A stretch of 64,000 nucleotides of DNA from Rhodopseudomonas palustris (GCF_013415845.1 NZ_CP058907.1:620001-684000); one strand, 5' to 3'. Counted from the first letter of the stretch, positions 1 through 8,459 are shown. The notes: a model not told the origin generated them from the sequence alone. Program-made: numbers and translations.

Positions 1-189
1 GAGCCAGATCGCGCCGACGTCGACTTTGGTTTTTTCGATCGCGGCCAGGATCTCGGGCACGTCGCCGCCGGGATCGACCACCACAGCCTTGCGGGTGGCT
101 TCGCACCACAACAGCGTGCAGTTCTGTTGGAACGGCGTCACGGGAATGATCGCGGCGCCGGCTTTGGCCTTGGTCTGGGTCTCGCTCAT
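1..189 (-). CDS. metallo-beta-lactamase-fold hydrolase (N-terminal fragment)
   Basis: The first 63 codons of a gene that runs off the left edge; the ATG is the complement of 187-189. The visible protein reads IIPVTPFQQNCTLL followed by VVVDPGGD, the usual N-terminal beta strands of YcbL/glyoxalase-II-like metallo-beta-lactamase-fold thioesterases, where QN precedes the first sheet and DPGGD the second. The metal-binding HxHxDH motif would lie outside the window, so the exact substrate class cannot be judged. It lies downstream of the von Willebrand gene on the same strand, separated by 89 nt that contain a 9-bp hairpin, so co-transcription is possible but not shown. Confidence 0.75.
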   Translation of the reverse strand, partial: MSETQTKAKAGAAIIPVTPFQQNCTLLWCEATRKAVVVDPGGDVPEILAAIEKTKVDVGAIWL

Positions 190-211
190 GGCCGGACAAT
201 GCCGCGTCGAA

Positions 212-240
212 GAGGGTGAGTCAAAGCTGAGCTCACCCTC
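212..240. other. 9-bp perfect inverted repeat between two co-oriented genes
   Basis: GAGGGTGAG (212-220) pairs with CTCACCCTC (232-240) across an 11-nt loop. It sits between the stop of the von Willebrand gene and the start of the hydrolase. No T-run follows on either strand, so it is a weak candidate for a rho-independent terminator. It may instead be a processing or stability hairpin, or a remnant of the CCCTCACCC-ended repeat seen at 8460-8649. Confidence 0.4.
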
Positions 241-278
241 CAATATCGCGGCTGCGCCCGAACGGGCGGCGTCGCTCG

Positions 279-1397
279 CTATCGCTTCAGCTGCGCCTTC
301 AGGGTCGCCTCGACCTCGCGGTCGAACGACGAGGCCTGCTTCGGCTGCTTGTCGCGCTGGGCCAGCAGATAGGCATCGCGCTGCTTGACCAGGGCCGCGA
401 GTTTGTCGTTGAGCGCCTTGCGGGCCGTCATCTGCGCGTCGAGCTTGGCGGCACGTTGTTCGGCCGGCAGCGCGCGCAACTCGGGCGGCAGATCCTCCTC
501 CTTGACCTGATCGAGCTTCTGTCGACCTGCCTGCACGTCGCTGACCAGGTCGCCGCCGCCGGTGACGGCTTCTGACGAACTGCGGGCGCGCTTGTTGATG
601 TAGCTGGCCATGTCGGACGCCGACGCCGGTGCCGAGGCTGCGACCTTGGCGAGCTGTCCGGTCTTCTCTTCGGTCCGCCGCTGCATCGGCGCCGGGCCGT
701 AGGGGATCACGGTGCCGTTGATCTGTTTCTGCAGGATGATGATGTCGTCGTCGTACGGCGTCTGGATCACCACGATCTGCCCGCCATCCTGCGGGATCGG
801 AATATAGCGGCCACGGCCGCCGTCAGCGATTTCATGCCACACCCGCGCGGTGTCGCGTGCGTCGCCCGCCTGCACCGCGTTGACGATGATGTCCTTCTGC
901 CGGGCGACCGCCAGGGTCTCCGGGTATTTGGTATCCTGCGCGTAGTCCATATGCGGCGGAGCATCGCCGACCAGGAACACGATGCGGCGGGTGTCGCCGC
1001 CCTGCCGCCAATGCAGCTTGTTGATCGCCGTATCGAGTGCCTCGTTGACGCTCTCGGGCCAGTCCCCGCCACCGCGCGCCTGCAGTTGCAGGAGTTGGCC
1101 GTAGAGGTCCTGGATATCGGTGGTGAGATCGACGCTGCGGACCACGTAGTCGTCGCCGATGTCCCGATAGGCGACCAGCCCCATCCGGATGTCGGCGTCG
1201 GGATTGTCGTCGAGGATCGTGGTGGCGATCGACCAGATCTTGCGCTTGGCGCCTTCGATCAGGCCGCTCATCGAGCCGGTGGTGTCGAGCACGAATGCGA
1301 CTTCGACCGACGGACGCGCGTGCGCGGCCGTCGCGAAGGAGAGTGGAAGCGCCAGCGCCGCCAAGGTCAGCGCAGTTTGGAAGGTGATGCGTTTCAT
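279..1397 (-). CDS. secreted von Willebrand factor type A domain protein
   Basis: A 372-residue exported protein. The ATG at 1397 is preferred over an in-frame upstream start at 1424: it directly begins a signal peptide (MKRI, hydrophobic to about residue 24, AHA cleavage near 27) and has GGAG at good spacing. The vWA domain starts at about residue 30, with the MIDAS metal motif DTTGS at 38-42 and a Ser at 44. The C-terminal third is Lys/Glu/Ala-rich and helical, probably coiled coil. vWA domains bind proteins through a divalent cation; the partner is unknown. No MoxR-type ATPase is visible beside it, so this is not the usual MoxR-vWA cluster. Confidence 0.85.
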   Translation of the reverse strand: MKRITFQTALTLAALALPLSFATAAHARPSVEVAFVLDTTGSMSGLIEGAKRKIWSIATTILDDNPDADIRMGLVAYRDIGDDYVVRSVDLTTDIQDLYGQLLQLQARGGGDWPESVNEALDTAINKLHWRQGGDTRRIVFLVGDAPPHMDYAQDTKYPETLAVARQKDIIVNAVQAGDARDTARVWHEIADGGRGRYIPIPQDGGQIVVIQTPYDDDIIILQKQINGTVIPYGPAPMQRRTEEKTGQLAKVAASAPASASDMASYINKRARSSSEAVTGGGDLVSDVQAGRQKLDQVKEEDLPPELRALPAEQRAAKLDAQMTARKALNDKLAALVKQRDAYLLAQRDKQPKQASSFDREVEATLKAQLKR

Positions 1398-1552
1398 CGT
1401 GATGGTCTCCGGCGCCCCCGCCAAGCCCGCAACTCAATGCTCCGCCGTGCAGCGCCTTCGAAGAAGGTGCCGCCGCAACGGTCCTGCGGCCGAGGACGGA
1501 ACTGACGTGACCGGTTGGGCACCTGCTCCGACTTCGGCTAGACTTGGACGCG

Positions 1553-2032
1553 ATGGAATCGAATGCCGTTCAAATGATTCTGCCGCGTGATTTGCGGCAA
1601 TCGGAGACCGCGCTGAACATCGCGCGCGGCACGCAGCGGCTGCTGCGTTCGCTGGGCTTTGCCTGCGTCAGCGAACTGCCGCTGCCGTCCGGGCGGCGCG
1701 CCGATCTGGTGGCGCTGAATGAGCGCGGCGAGATCTGGATCGTGGAGATCAAATCGTCGGTCGAGGATCTGCGGGCTGATCACAAATGGCCCGATTACCG
1801 GGCGCATTGCGACCGGCTGTTCTTCGCCTTCACCCAGGATCTGCCGTGCGAGATCTTTCCGGCCGAAACCGGGCTGATCGTGGCCGACGGCTACGGCGCC
1901 CACCTGCATTGCGAAGCGCCGGAGCACAAGCTGCCGGCGGCCACTCGCAAGGTGATGATGCTGCGCTTCGCGCTGGCCGCCGCCCAACGCCTCGGCCGCC
2001 TCAGCGACCCGCAGGGATTTGCGGACGGGTAG
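1553..2032 (+). CDS. mmcB: MmcB-family DNA repair protein (PD-(D/E)XK-like fold)
   Basis: A 159-residue protein matching the MmcB family, known in Caulobacter as a LexA-controlled DNA-damage protein. The core RRADLVAL followed by WIVEIKSS gives the nuclease-like triad D51, E65 and K67, then DLRADHKWPDY typical of the family. The ATG at 1553 was chosen; an in-frame TTG lies at 1544 and another ATG at 1574, and none has a clear ribosome-binding site. I see no GTTC-N7-GTTC LexA box in the upstream 150 nt, so SOS control is not supported here. It is a stand-alone gene, convergent with the redox regulator gene. Confidence 0.8.
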   Translation: MESNAVQMILPRDLRQSETALNIARGTQRLLRSLGFACVSELPLPSGRRADLVALNERGEIWIVEIKSSVEDLRADHKWPDYRAHCDRLFFAFTQDLPCEIFPAETGLIVADGYGAHLHCEAPEHKLPAATRKVMMLRFALAAAQRLGRLSDPQGFADG

Positions 2033-2040
2033 TTATCCGC

Positions 2041-2145
2041 CGTCATTCCGGGGCGCCGCGTCGCGGCGAACCCTGAATCTCGATGGATTCTTTGCGTGTC
2101 GGATTCCGGGTTCGCGAGCTTTCGCTAGCGCCGCGGAATGACCGC
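2041..2145. repeat. palindromic intergenic repeat, family A copy 1
   Basis: The ends are near-inverted (CGTCATTCCGGGGCGC at left, CGCGGAATGACCG at right). An internal half-site with GGATTCCGGGTTCGCGAGC is followed by the loop-closing GCTAGCGCCGCGG. The same layout recurs at 36499-36644 and 59933-60053. It lies between convergent genes, where it may act as a bidirectional terminator or mRNA-end stabiliser. This is typical of BIME-like repeats in this bacterial group. Confidence 0.75.
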
Positions 2146-2170
2146 GCTGATCATCGGCAGAGAGCTGGAC

Positions 2171-2725
2171 TTACCGCGGCGCGCGCTTGGCGAGGATGCG
2201 CTGCAGGGTGCGGCGGTGCATGTTGAGGCGGCGCGCGGTCTCGGAGACGTTGCGGTTGCACATCTCGTAGATGCGCTGGATGTGCTCCCAGCGGACGCGG
2301 TCGGCCGACATCGGGTTCGGCGGCGGTTCGGATTTCTCGGTGCCGGTCGAGAGCAGCGCCGCGACGACGTCGTCGGCGTCCGCAGGCTTCGACAGATAGT
2401 CCACTGCGCCCATCTTCACGGCGGTGACCGCGGTGGCGATGTTGCCGTAACCGGTCAGCACGATGGCGCGGCAATCGGGGCGCTCTCGCTTCAGCGCCGA
2501 AACGACATCGAGGCCATTGCCGTCGCCGAGGCGAAGATCGACCACCGCAAACGCCGGCGCCGCCTTGCCGATCTGGGCGAGACCGCTGGAGACGCTGTCG
2601 CAAGCCGTGACCGCAAAGCCGCGCGTTTCCATCGCCCGGGCCAGCCGGTCGAGGAACGGCTTGTCATCCTCCACGATCAGCAGCGAGCGATCGGTGTGGT
2701 CATTCAGTTCGGGAATGGCGTTCAC
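2171..2725 (-). CDS. regA: redox response regulator of the RegA/PrrA/ActR/RegR family
   Basis: A 184-residue response regulator with a receiver domain and a Fis-type helix-turn-helix. Acidic pocket E19-D21, phospho-acceptor D63 in VVDLRLG, T91 and K113 are all present. A Pro-rich linker (EPPPNP, near 133-138) joins the C-terminal DNA-binding helices NVSETARRLNMHRRTLQRIL (about 159-178). The family controls photosynthesis, respiration, carbon and nitrogen fixation genes in response to redox state. It lies 91 nt downstream of its cognate sensor kinase on the same strand. The senC gene often found with regA in Rhodobacter is absent; the two-gene layout matches Bradyrhizobium regSR. Confidence 0.93.
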   Translation of the reverse strand: MNAIPELNDHTDRSLLIVEDDKPFLDRLARAMETRGFAVTACDSVSSGLAQIGKAAPAFAVVDLRLGDGNGLDVVSALKRERPDCRAIVLTGYGNIATAVTAVKMGAVDYLSKPADADDVVAALLSTGTEKSEPPPNPMSADRVRWEHIQRIYEMCNRNVSETARRLNMHRRTLQRILAKRAPR

Positions 2726-2816
2726 GGCGTGGCTCCTCGTCGAGTGTCACAAGATATGGGGGTGCGACACCGCGCTGCCAAGAGCGAAAGCCTGCGACCG
2801 GAGCGCGCGGGGCAGG

Positions 2817-4139
2817 TCAAGCCATTGTTTCTTCGGTCTTTTCGATGGTCTCGAAGCGGTTCCTGGGCCAGCTGAGCTGGACGATGGCACCGTGATCCGG
2901 GAAGGTCTTGTTGCGGAACTCGACCTTGGCACCGGTTCGCTCCAACAGGGTCCGGGCGATGAACACGCCAAGGCCGAGCCCGGAGCGCTCACGATTGGGG
3001 TCGTCGGCGCTGCGGCGGCGCGACAGATAAGGCTCGCCGATCCGGCGCAGCACGTCCGGCTTGATGCCGGGTCCGTCGTCCGACACCACGATCTGCACGG
3101 TCTCGGCATTCCACCAGGCGTTCACCTCGACGGCGGTGCGGGCGAAGTCGACCGCGTTCTCCAGGATATTGCCGATGCCGTACAGGATCGCGGGGTTGCG
3201 CATCACCACCGGCTCGGGTTCGCCGTGCTGCGCCAGCCGGATCTTGATGGCGATGCCGAAGTCGCGATGCGGCGCTACTGCTTCCTCGATCAGCGTCGAC
3301 AGCGGCATCCGGTCGAACGGCGCGCCGGCCGACGACAGCTGGGCGATCTTGCCGAGGATCTCACGGCAGCGCTGCGCCTGTTCGCGCAGCGTCCGCAGGT
3401 CGGAGGCCATCTCAGGCGGGGCGGTTGTCTCCAGCTCGCGCGAGATCAGGAAGATGGTCGACAGCGGCGTGCCGAGTTCGTGCGCGGCCGCGGCGGCGAG
3501 GCCATCGAGCTGGGTCAGATGCTGCTCGCGCTCCAGCACCAGTTCGGCGGCCGACAGCGCATCGGCGAGCTTGCGGGCCTCTTCGGTGACCTGGAAGGTG
3601 TAGAGGCTGGTGACGCCGATCGCGAGCAGGATCGAGAGCCAGACCCCGACCAGATAGATCCGCGGCAGCGCCACCGGCTCCTCGCCGGCCCAGGGCAGCG
3701 GCAGATGGCTGTAGCCGAGGAATGCCGCGCAGCCGGCCGCGAAGATCCCGAGCGAGATCGTCATCCGGGTCGGCAGCGCGGTGGCGCTGATCAGCACCGG
3801 CCCGAGGAACAGGAACGCGAACGGGTTCTGCAGGCCGCCGGTAAAGTACAACAGGCCCGCCAGCTCGGAGATGTTGAGCGCGAGCAGCAGCGCGGCGTAG
3901 ATCGGCTCCATCCGCTGCATCGGATTGAAGGCGATCTGCAGCGCGAGGTTGACCAGGCCCGACACGGCGATGATGACGATGCACGGCATCACCGCGAAGT
4001 CGAATTCCAGCCCTTCCGAGACCACGAAGATCGCGGAGAGCTGGCCGAGCGCCGCCAGCCAGCGCAGTCGTAGGATGGTATCGAGGCGAACATGGCGCCG
4101 CGGATGCCGGAAGTCGGCGGAAATCAGATCATCGGACAT
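2817..4139 (-). CDS. regB: redox sensor histidine kinase of the RegB/PrrB/ActS/RegS family
   Basis: A 440-residue membrane kinase. About six N-terminal membrane helices (residues 24-180) contain GGLQNPF at 101-107, the ubiquinone-responsive motif of RegB. The H-box is AAAAHELGTP with phospho-acceptor H220. REQAQRCREIL places the redox-active cysteine at C258, which forms inter-subunit disulfides in Rhodobacter RegB. N-box N328, DGPG 355-358 and GLGLGVF 387-393 complete the ATP site. The ATG at 4139 is preferred over one at 4175 because family N termini start close to this point. Its start faces the ABC exporter genes divergently. Confidence 0.93.
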   Translation of the reverse strand: MSDDLISADFRHPRRHVRLDTILRLRWLAALGQLSAIFVVSEGLEFDFAVMPCIVIIAVSGLVNLALQIAFNPMQRMEPIYAALLLALNISELAGLLYFTGGLQNPFAFLFLGPVLISATALPTRMTISLGIFAAGCAAFLGYSHLPLPWAGEEPVALPRIYLVGVWLSILLAIGVTSLYTFQVTEEARKLADALSAAELVLEREQHLTQLDGLAAAAAHELGTPLSTIFLISRELETTAPPEMASDLRTLREQAQRCREILGKIAQLSSAGAPFDRMPLSTLIEEAVAPHRDFGIAIKIRLAQHGEPEPVVMRNPAILYGIGNILENAVDFARTAVEVNAWWNAETVQIVVSDDGPGIKPDVLRRIGEPYLSRRRSADDPNRERSGLGLGVFIARTLLERTGAKVEFRNKTFPDHGAIVQLSWPRNRFETIEKTEETMA

Positions 4140-4246
4140 GCGCCGGACAGTAGCGTCGGCGCAACGGGATGCCAATTGACGCCGCCCGCGGCGGATCGCC
4201 CGGCTGCAAGCTTGCGCTCTCGGCCGGCAATCGCCAAACAGGCGGC

Positions 4247-5044
4247 ATGATGGCGATCGATAGCGTTGGCCGGGCGGACGACCCGGCGGGGTCTTCCTCC
4301 GTGTCTGCGGCGATCGAGGTCTCGCATCTGGTCAAGACCTACAAGATCACGCGGGCGGTCGACGACATCTCGTTCCGCGTTCCGCGCGGCAGCATCACCG
4401 GACTGCTCGGCGGCAACGGCGCGGGCAAGACCACGACGATCGCGATGATCATGGGGCTGGTGCTGCCGACCGCAGGGCGGATCCGCGTACTCGGCTGCGC
4501 GATGCCCGAGCAGCGCGCCGATGTGCTCGGCCGGATCAATTTCGAAAGTCCTTATGTCGACATGCCGTCGCGGCTGACGGTGCGGCAAAACCTGACGGTG
4601 TTCGGCCAGCTCTACGCGGTGCCGGACTTGCGCGGCCGGATTGCCGAACTCGCCGCCGATTTCGATCTGACCGACTTTCTCGACCGCGCCTCCGGCAAAT
4701 TGTCGGCCGGGCAGAAGACCCGGGTGGCGCTGGCAAAGGCGCTGATCAACCAGCCCGAATTGTTGCTGCTCGACGAGCCGACCGCTTCGCTCGATCCCGA
4801 CACCGCCGACTGGATCAGGTCGCATCTGGAAAGTTATCGCAAGCGCCGCGGCGCCAGCATCCTGCTGGCTTCGCACAACATGCTCGAGGTCGAGCGGCTG
4901 TGCGATCGCGTCGTGATCATGAAGCGCGGCCGGATCGAGGACGACGATACTCCGTCGGCAATCATGGCGCGCTATCACCGGTCGACGCTGGAGGAGGTGT
5001 TTCTCGACGTCGCCCGCGGCCGGGCACGGGATGCTGAATCATGA
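4247..5044 (+). CDS. ABC-2 type exporter, ATP-binding subunit
   Basis: A 265-residue ATPase. Walker A is GGNGAGKT (55-62), the signature LSAGQKTR starts at 152, Walker B LLLLDEPTAS starts near 172, and the switch His lies in LASHNM. The region between Walker A and the signature (INFESPYVDMPSRLTVRQNL) lacks the usual Q-loop glutamine at the expected place. The double ATG at 4247/4250 after AGGCGGC is the likely start; an open frame extends upstream to 4169 but has no RBS. The stop overlaps the permease start (ATGA), so the two are translationally coupled. Substrate unknown; lipid, drug or polysaccharide export is usual for this class. Confidence 0.9.
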   Translation: MMAIDSVGRADDPAGSSSVSAAIEVSHLVKTYKITRAVDDISFRVPRGSITGLLGGNGAGKTTTIAMIMGLVLPTAGRIRVLGCAMPEQRADVLGRINFESPYVDMPSRLTVRQNLTVFGQLYAVPDLRGRIAELAADFDLTDFLDRASGKLSAGQKTRVALAKALINQPELLLLDEPTASLDPDTADWIRSHLESYRKRRGASILLASHNMLEVERLCDRVVIMKRGRIEDDDTPSAIMARYHRSTLEEVFLDVARGRARDAES

Positions 5045-5871
5045 GAAGTCTGGTCGCCAGCCTCGAACTCGGTCACGGCCTCGCCTGGCATCGCATCAGC
5101 GCCATGGTGCTGCGCTATTGGTACCTGCTGCTGTCGTCGTGGCCGCGGCTGTTCGAGCTGGTGTACTGGCCGGCGCTGCAAGTGATCACTTGGGGCTTTC
5201 TGCAAAGCTACGTGGCGCAGAATGCCGGGTTCTTCGCCCGCGCCGGCGGCACGCTGATCGGCGCGGTGATCCTGTGGGACATTCTGTTTCGCGGTCAGCT
5301 CGGGTTTTCGATCTCCTTCCTTGAGGAGATGTGGGCGCGCAATCTCGGCAACCTGATGATGAGCCCGCTGAAGCCGCTCGAGTTTCTCATCGCCTTGATG
5401 ATCATGAGCCTGATCCGTCTCGCCATCGGTGTGGTGCCGATGGTGGTGCTGGCGATGACGCTGTTCGACTTCAATCTGTTCGGCTTCGGGCTGCCGCTCG
5501 GTGCGTTCTTCTGTAACCTGATCTTTACCTCGTGGGCGCTCGGCATCTTCGTGTCCGGGCTGGTGCTACGCCACGGTCTCGGCGCCGAGAGCATCGTGTG
5601 GAGCCTGATGTTCGGGGTGATGCCGCTCGCCTGCGTGTACTATCCGGTGGCGGTGCTGCCACATTGGCTGCAGTTCGTCGCCTGGACGCTGCCGCCGACC
5701 TATGTGTTCGAAGGCATGCGCGCGTTGCTGATCGATCACCAGTTCCGCGGCGATCTGATGCTGTGGGCGCTCGGCATCAACGTGGTGCTGTTCGTGGCTG
5801 CGTTCATCAGTTTTCTGGCGATGCTGAACAGCGCCCGGCGCCACGGCTCGCTGATCCAGAGCGGCGAGTAG
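5041..5871 (+). CDS. ABC-2 type exporter, membrane permease subunit
   Basis: A 276-residue integral membrane protein with about six hydrophobic segments: near 45-65, 75-95, 118-142, 153-177, 185-210 and 240-262. It has the ABC-2 pattern, including a Pro-containing loop between helices 5 and 6 (LPPTYVFEGMRALL). It starts within the stop of the ATPase gene (ATGA overlap) and is the last gene of the pair. No periplasmic binding or membrane-fusion protein is adjacent, which supports an exporter. Specificity cannot be read from the sequence. Confidence 0.88.
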   Translation: MRSLVASLELGHGLAWHRISAMVLRYWYLLLSSWPRLFELVYWPALQVITWGFLQSYVAQNAGFFARAGGTLIGAVILWDILFRGQLGFSISFLEEMWARNLGNLMMSPLKPLEFLIALMIMSLIRLAIGVVPMVVLAMTLFDFNLFGFGLPLGAFFCNLIFTSWALGIFVSGLVLRHGLGAESIVWSLMFGVMPLACVYYPVAVLPHWLQFVAWTLPPTYVFEGMRALLIDHQFRGDLMLWALGINVVLFVAAFISFLAMLNSARRHGSLIQSGE

Positions 5872-6009
5872 GACGATTCCGGACAGGCCTGTGGACTGTC
5901 CGTGCTTACTTTTTACGCCGCGAAGCGCATATTTCGATCTTGTGATTGACGCGCCTGTACCCAGCCGCCAGTATGTTGCGCTGCACGGGGTTACGAGGGA
6001 CACGACACG

Positions 6010-7338
6010 ATGCCGGTTGTCATTGGTGAATTTGGTCGCCCGCCGGATATGCCTGCGGAAGTCAGTCCGGCGCTCACCACGCCGATGTACTGGTTTTACG
6101 AGATGGCGCACGCCTCGCTGAATCCAGCGCGGGCGATGTCGGACGCGACCAAGCTGGCGTTCAAGAACCCGCTCAACCCGTGGAGCCACACCGAATTCGG
6201 CAAGTCGATCGCCGCGGCCTGCGAAGTGTTCGAACGCACCACCCGCCGCTACGGCAAGCCGGAGTGGGGGCTCGACGACACTGAAGTCAACGGCATGCGG
6301 GTCCCGATCGAGATCCACAACGTCTGGGAAAAGCCGTTCTGCCGGCTGTTATATTTCGAACGCAAGCTGGAGCGTCCGCTGCGCCATCCGCAGCCGCGGC
6401 TGCTGATCGTGGCGCCGATGTCCGGCCACTACGCCACGCTGCTGCGCGGCACCGTCGAAGCTTTCCTGCCGACCCATGAGGTCTACATCACCGACTGGGC
6501 GGACGCCCGGATGGTGCCGATGGCCGCCGGCCGGTTCGACCTCGACGATTATGTCGATTATGTCATCGAGATGCTGCAGACGCTGGGCGGCAACGTTCAC
6601 GTCATGGCGGTGTGTCAGCCGTCGGTGCCGGTGCTGACCGCGGTGTCGGTGATGGAGGCGAACGAAGATCCATTCGTGCCGCTGTCGATGACGCTGATGG
6701 GTGGCCCGATCGACACCCGCCGCAGTCCGACAGCAGTGAACAACCTCGCGGCCGAGAAGGGCATCGACTGGTTCCGCAACCACGTCATCACCAAAGTGCC
6801 GTTCCCTCATCCGGGCTTCATGCGCGACGTCTATCCGGGATTTCTGCAGCTCAACGGGTTCATCAGCATGAACCTCGACCGGCACATGGACGCGCATCGC
6901 AATCTGTTCAACCATCTGGTTCAGGGCGACGGCGACCTCGCCGACAAACACCGCGAGTTCTACGACGAGTATCTGGCGGTGATGGATCTGACGGCGGAGT
7001 TCTATCTGCAGACCGTCGATCTGGTGTTCGTCAAGCACGCGCTGCCGAAGGGCGAGATGACGCATCGCGGCAAGCTGGTCGAGCCGTCCAAGGTCAAGCG
7101 CGTCGCGCTGATGACGGTGGAAGGCGAGAACGACGACATCTCCGGTCTCGGCCAGACCGAGGCCACGCATGGTTTGTGTTCGTCGATTCCGGATAATCGG
7201 CGCGTGCACTACGTGCAAAAGGGTGTCGGCCACTACGGTGTGTTCAACGGTTCGCGTTTCCGCTCGGAAATCGTGCCGCGGATCTGTGATTTCCATGCGT
7301 CGTCGACGAGCGATACGTCGGCGCGCGCGGCGGAGTGA
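6010..7338 (+). CDS. phaZ: intracellular polyhydroxyalkanoate (PHB) depolymerase
   Basis: A 442-residue alpha/beta hydrolase of the intracellular PHB depolymerase family, which mobilises stored polyhydroxybutyrate to hydroxyacids. The nucleophile elbow reads AVCQPS with C202 in place of the lipase serine, the signature of the Ralstonia PhaZ1 type. A late Asp (GENDDISG) and His (GVGHYGVF) complete a Cys-Asp-His triad. The ATG at 6010 follows GAGGGA; a second in-frame ATG at 6085 begins MYWFYEMAHA, where several family members start, so the first 25 residues are uncertain. It is monocistronic, with 138 nt upstream. Confidence 0.9.
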   Translation: MPVVIGEFGRPPDMPAEVSPALTTPMYWFYEMAHASLNPARAMSDATKLAFKNPLNPWSHTEFGKSIAAACEVFERTTRRYGKPEWGLDDTEVNGMRVPIEIHNVWEKPFCRLLYFERKLERPLRHPQPRLLIVAPMSGHYATLLRGTVEAFLPTHEVYITDWADARMVPMAAGRFDLDDYVDYVIEMLQTLGGNVHVMAVCQPSVPVLTAVSVMEANEDPFVPLSMTLMGGPIDTRRSPTAVNNLAAEKGIDWFRNHVITKVPFPHPGFMRDVYPGFLQLNGFISMNLDRHMDAHRNLFNHLVQGDGDLADKHREFYDEYLAVMDLTAEFYLQTVDLVFVKHALPKGEMTHRGKLVEPSKVKRVALMTVEGENDDISGLGQTEATHGLCSSIPDNRRVHYVQKGVGHYGVFNGSRFRSEIVPRICDFHASSTSDTSARAAE

Positions 7339-7678
7339 TTACTACGCGTCGTCGTTAGCTGGTGCTGTGGATGGCGCGTCGACAGATGATGAGTTTGCGC
7401 TGATAAATCAACGCGCAAGCATCCTGATGTCTTGTTTACATGGCCTGGGGGAATCTGGATTCAGGGGTTCCGCAAGTAGTGAGGAGTGAGTCACCTCTCA
7501 GGGCATGGTTTTGAATCAAAATTCGCGAAATTTTCGGGTTCCGGGCCCCATCACTTAGGGGTGCGACATCGGCTTTGCCCTGTATATTGGGCAAATGATT
7601 TGTTTTTGCGCCGAGCGCTTCCAATGGCGGCGGTTATGGCAGATTCCAGGGGACCTTCTTTTCCCTGGACCTGCAGAC
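7339..7678. other. 340-nt gene-free stretch rich in short AT palindromes
   Basis: No plausible gene is seen. The stretch holds GAATC-TG-GATTC (7451-7462), TTTTGA-A-TCAAAA (7509-7521), CGAAA-T-TTTCG (7526-7536) and TTTGCCC-8 nt-GGGCAAA (7574-7595). It is visibly more AT-rich than its surroundings. It separates phaZ from the YgjP-like gene on the same strand, so it may hold the phaZ terminator, a promoter/operator for the next gene, or a small RNA. Confidence 0.45.
7574..7595. promoter_or_regulatory. 7-bp inverted repeat (TTTGCCC/GGGCAAA)
   Basis: TTTGCCC (7574-7580) and GGGCAAA (7589-7595) flank the 8-nt TGTATATT. It is followed on the plus strand by TGATTTGTTTTTGCG, so it could be a weak intrinsic terminator. 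Its AT-rich centre and a position 83 nt before the next start codon also fit an operator. The two readings cannot be separated by eye. Confidence 0.35.
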
Positions 7679-8428
7679 ATGGCCCGCGCACTTCTCTATC
7701 GGCGCCCCACGGAGCCGTCGACCATCCCCGTTCGGCACGGCTCGCAGTTCTTCGCCGTTCGCATTCGCCGCCACCGCCGGGCGCGACGTTACACCTTGCG
7801 GATTCATCCGAGCGATCGCGAGGCGATCCTGACGATGCCGCCGCGCGGCACGCTCGCCGACGCCAAGGAATTCGCCCAGCGTCACGGCGCGTGGATCGCC
7901 GCGCGTCTCGGCCGGCTGCCGAAGGCGGCGCCGTTCCTGCCTGGCACCCTGGTGCCGCTGCGAGGTCATGACCATAAGATCGTGCATCGCGCCGGCCGCG
8001 GCACGGTGTGGACCGAAGTGCGCGAGTCCGGCGAAAAGATCCTGTGCGTCGCCGGCGAGACCGAGCACATCGAGCGCCGGGTGCTGGATTTCCTCAAGCG
8101 CGAGGCGCGCAAGGACCTTCAGAAGGCGTGCGATCGCTATGCGCCGGAGCTCGGCGTGAAGGTGACGCGGCTGTCGATCCGCGACCAGTCGAGCCGTTGG
8201 GGCTCGTGCACCTCGGCGGGCTCGCTGTCGTTCTCGTGGCGGCTGATCCTGGCGCCGTCCTATGTGCTCGATTATCTGGCTGCACACGAAGTGGCGCATC
8301 TGGTCGAGATGAACCACTCGGCGCGGTTCTGGCGCGTGGTCGGCAAGGTGTGCCCGCAGATGGAGCGCGCCAAGACCTGGCTCGACTCCTACGGCAACGA
8401 CCTGCACCGCTACGGGATCAGCGACTGA
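7679..8428 (+). CDS. YgjP-like (DUF45) zinc metallopeptidase
   Basis: A 249-residue soluble protein. The C-terminal domain (about 150-249) has SSRWGSC, then AAHEVAHLVEMNHSARFW, giving an HExxH-type zinc site plus the downstream His typical of the DUF45/YgjP (SprT-related) family. The N-terminal half (VRIRRHRRARRYTLRI) matches the family's basic leader. Substrates are unknown; some relatives sit beside restriction systems, but none is present here. The ATG at 7679 is preferred, since an upstream in-frame extension to 7595 reads unlike the family. The RBS is weak. Confidence 0.88.
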   Translation: MARALLYRRPTEPSTIPVRHGSQFFAVRIRRHRRARRYTLRIHPSDREAILTMPPRGTLADAKEFAQRHGAWIAARLGRLPKAAPFLPGTLVPLRGHDHKIVHRAGRGTVWTEVRESGEKILCVAGETEHIERRVLDFLKREARKDLQKACDRYAPELGVKVTRLSIRDQSSRWGSCTSAGSLSFSWRLILAPSYVLDYLAAHEVAHLVEMNHSARFWRVVGKVCPQMERAKTWLDSYGNDLHRYGISD

Positions 8429-8459
8429 ACGCCTTGATTGCGGGCGCTGTGCCCGCGTC

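Noticed and set aside
1398..1552. LexA operator upstream of mmcB
   Set aside because: No GTTC-N7-GTTC or close variant is visible in this interval.
2463..4073. A 536-codon plus-strand open frame across regA and regB
   Set aside because: It spans two real genes on the other strand and has no recognisable domain or RBS.
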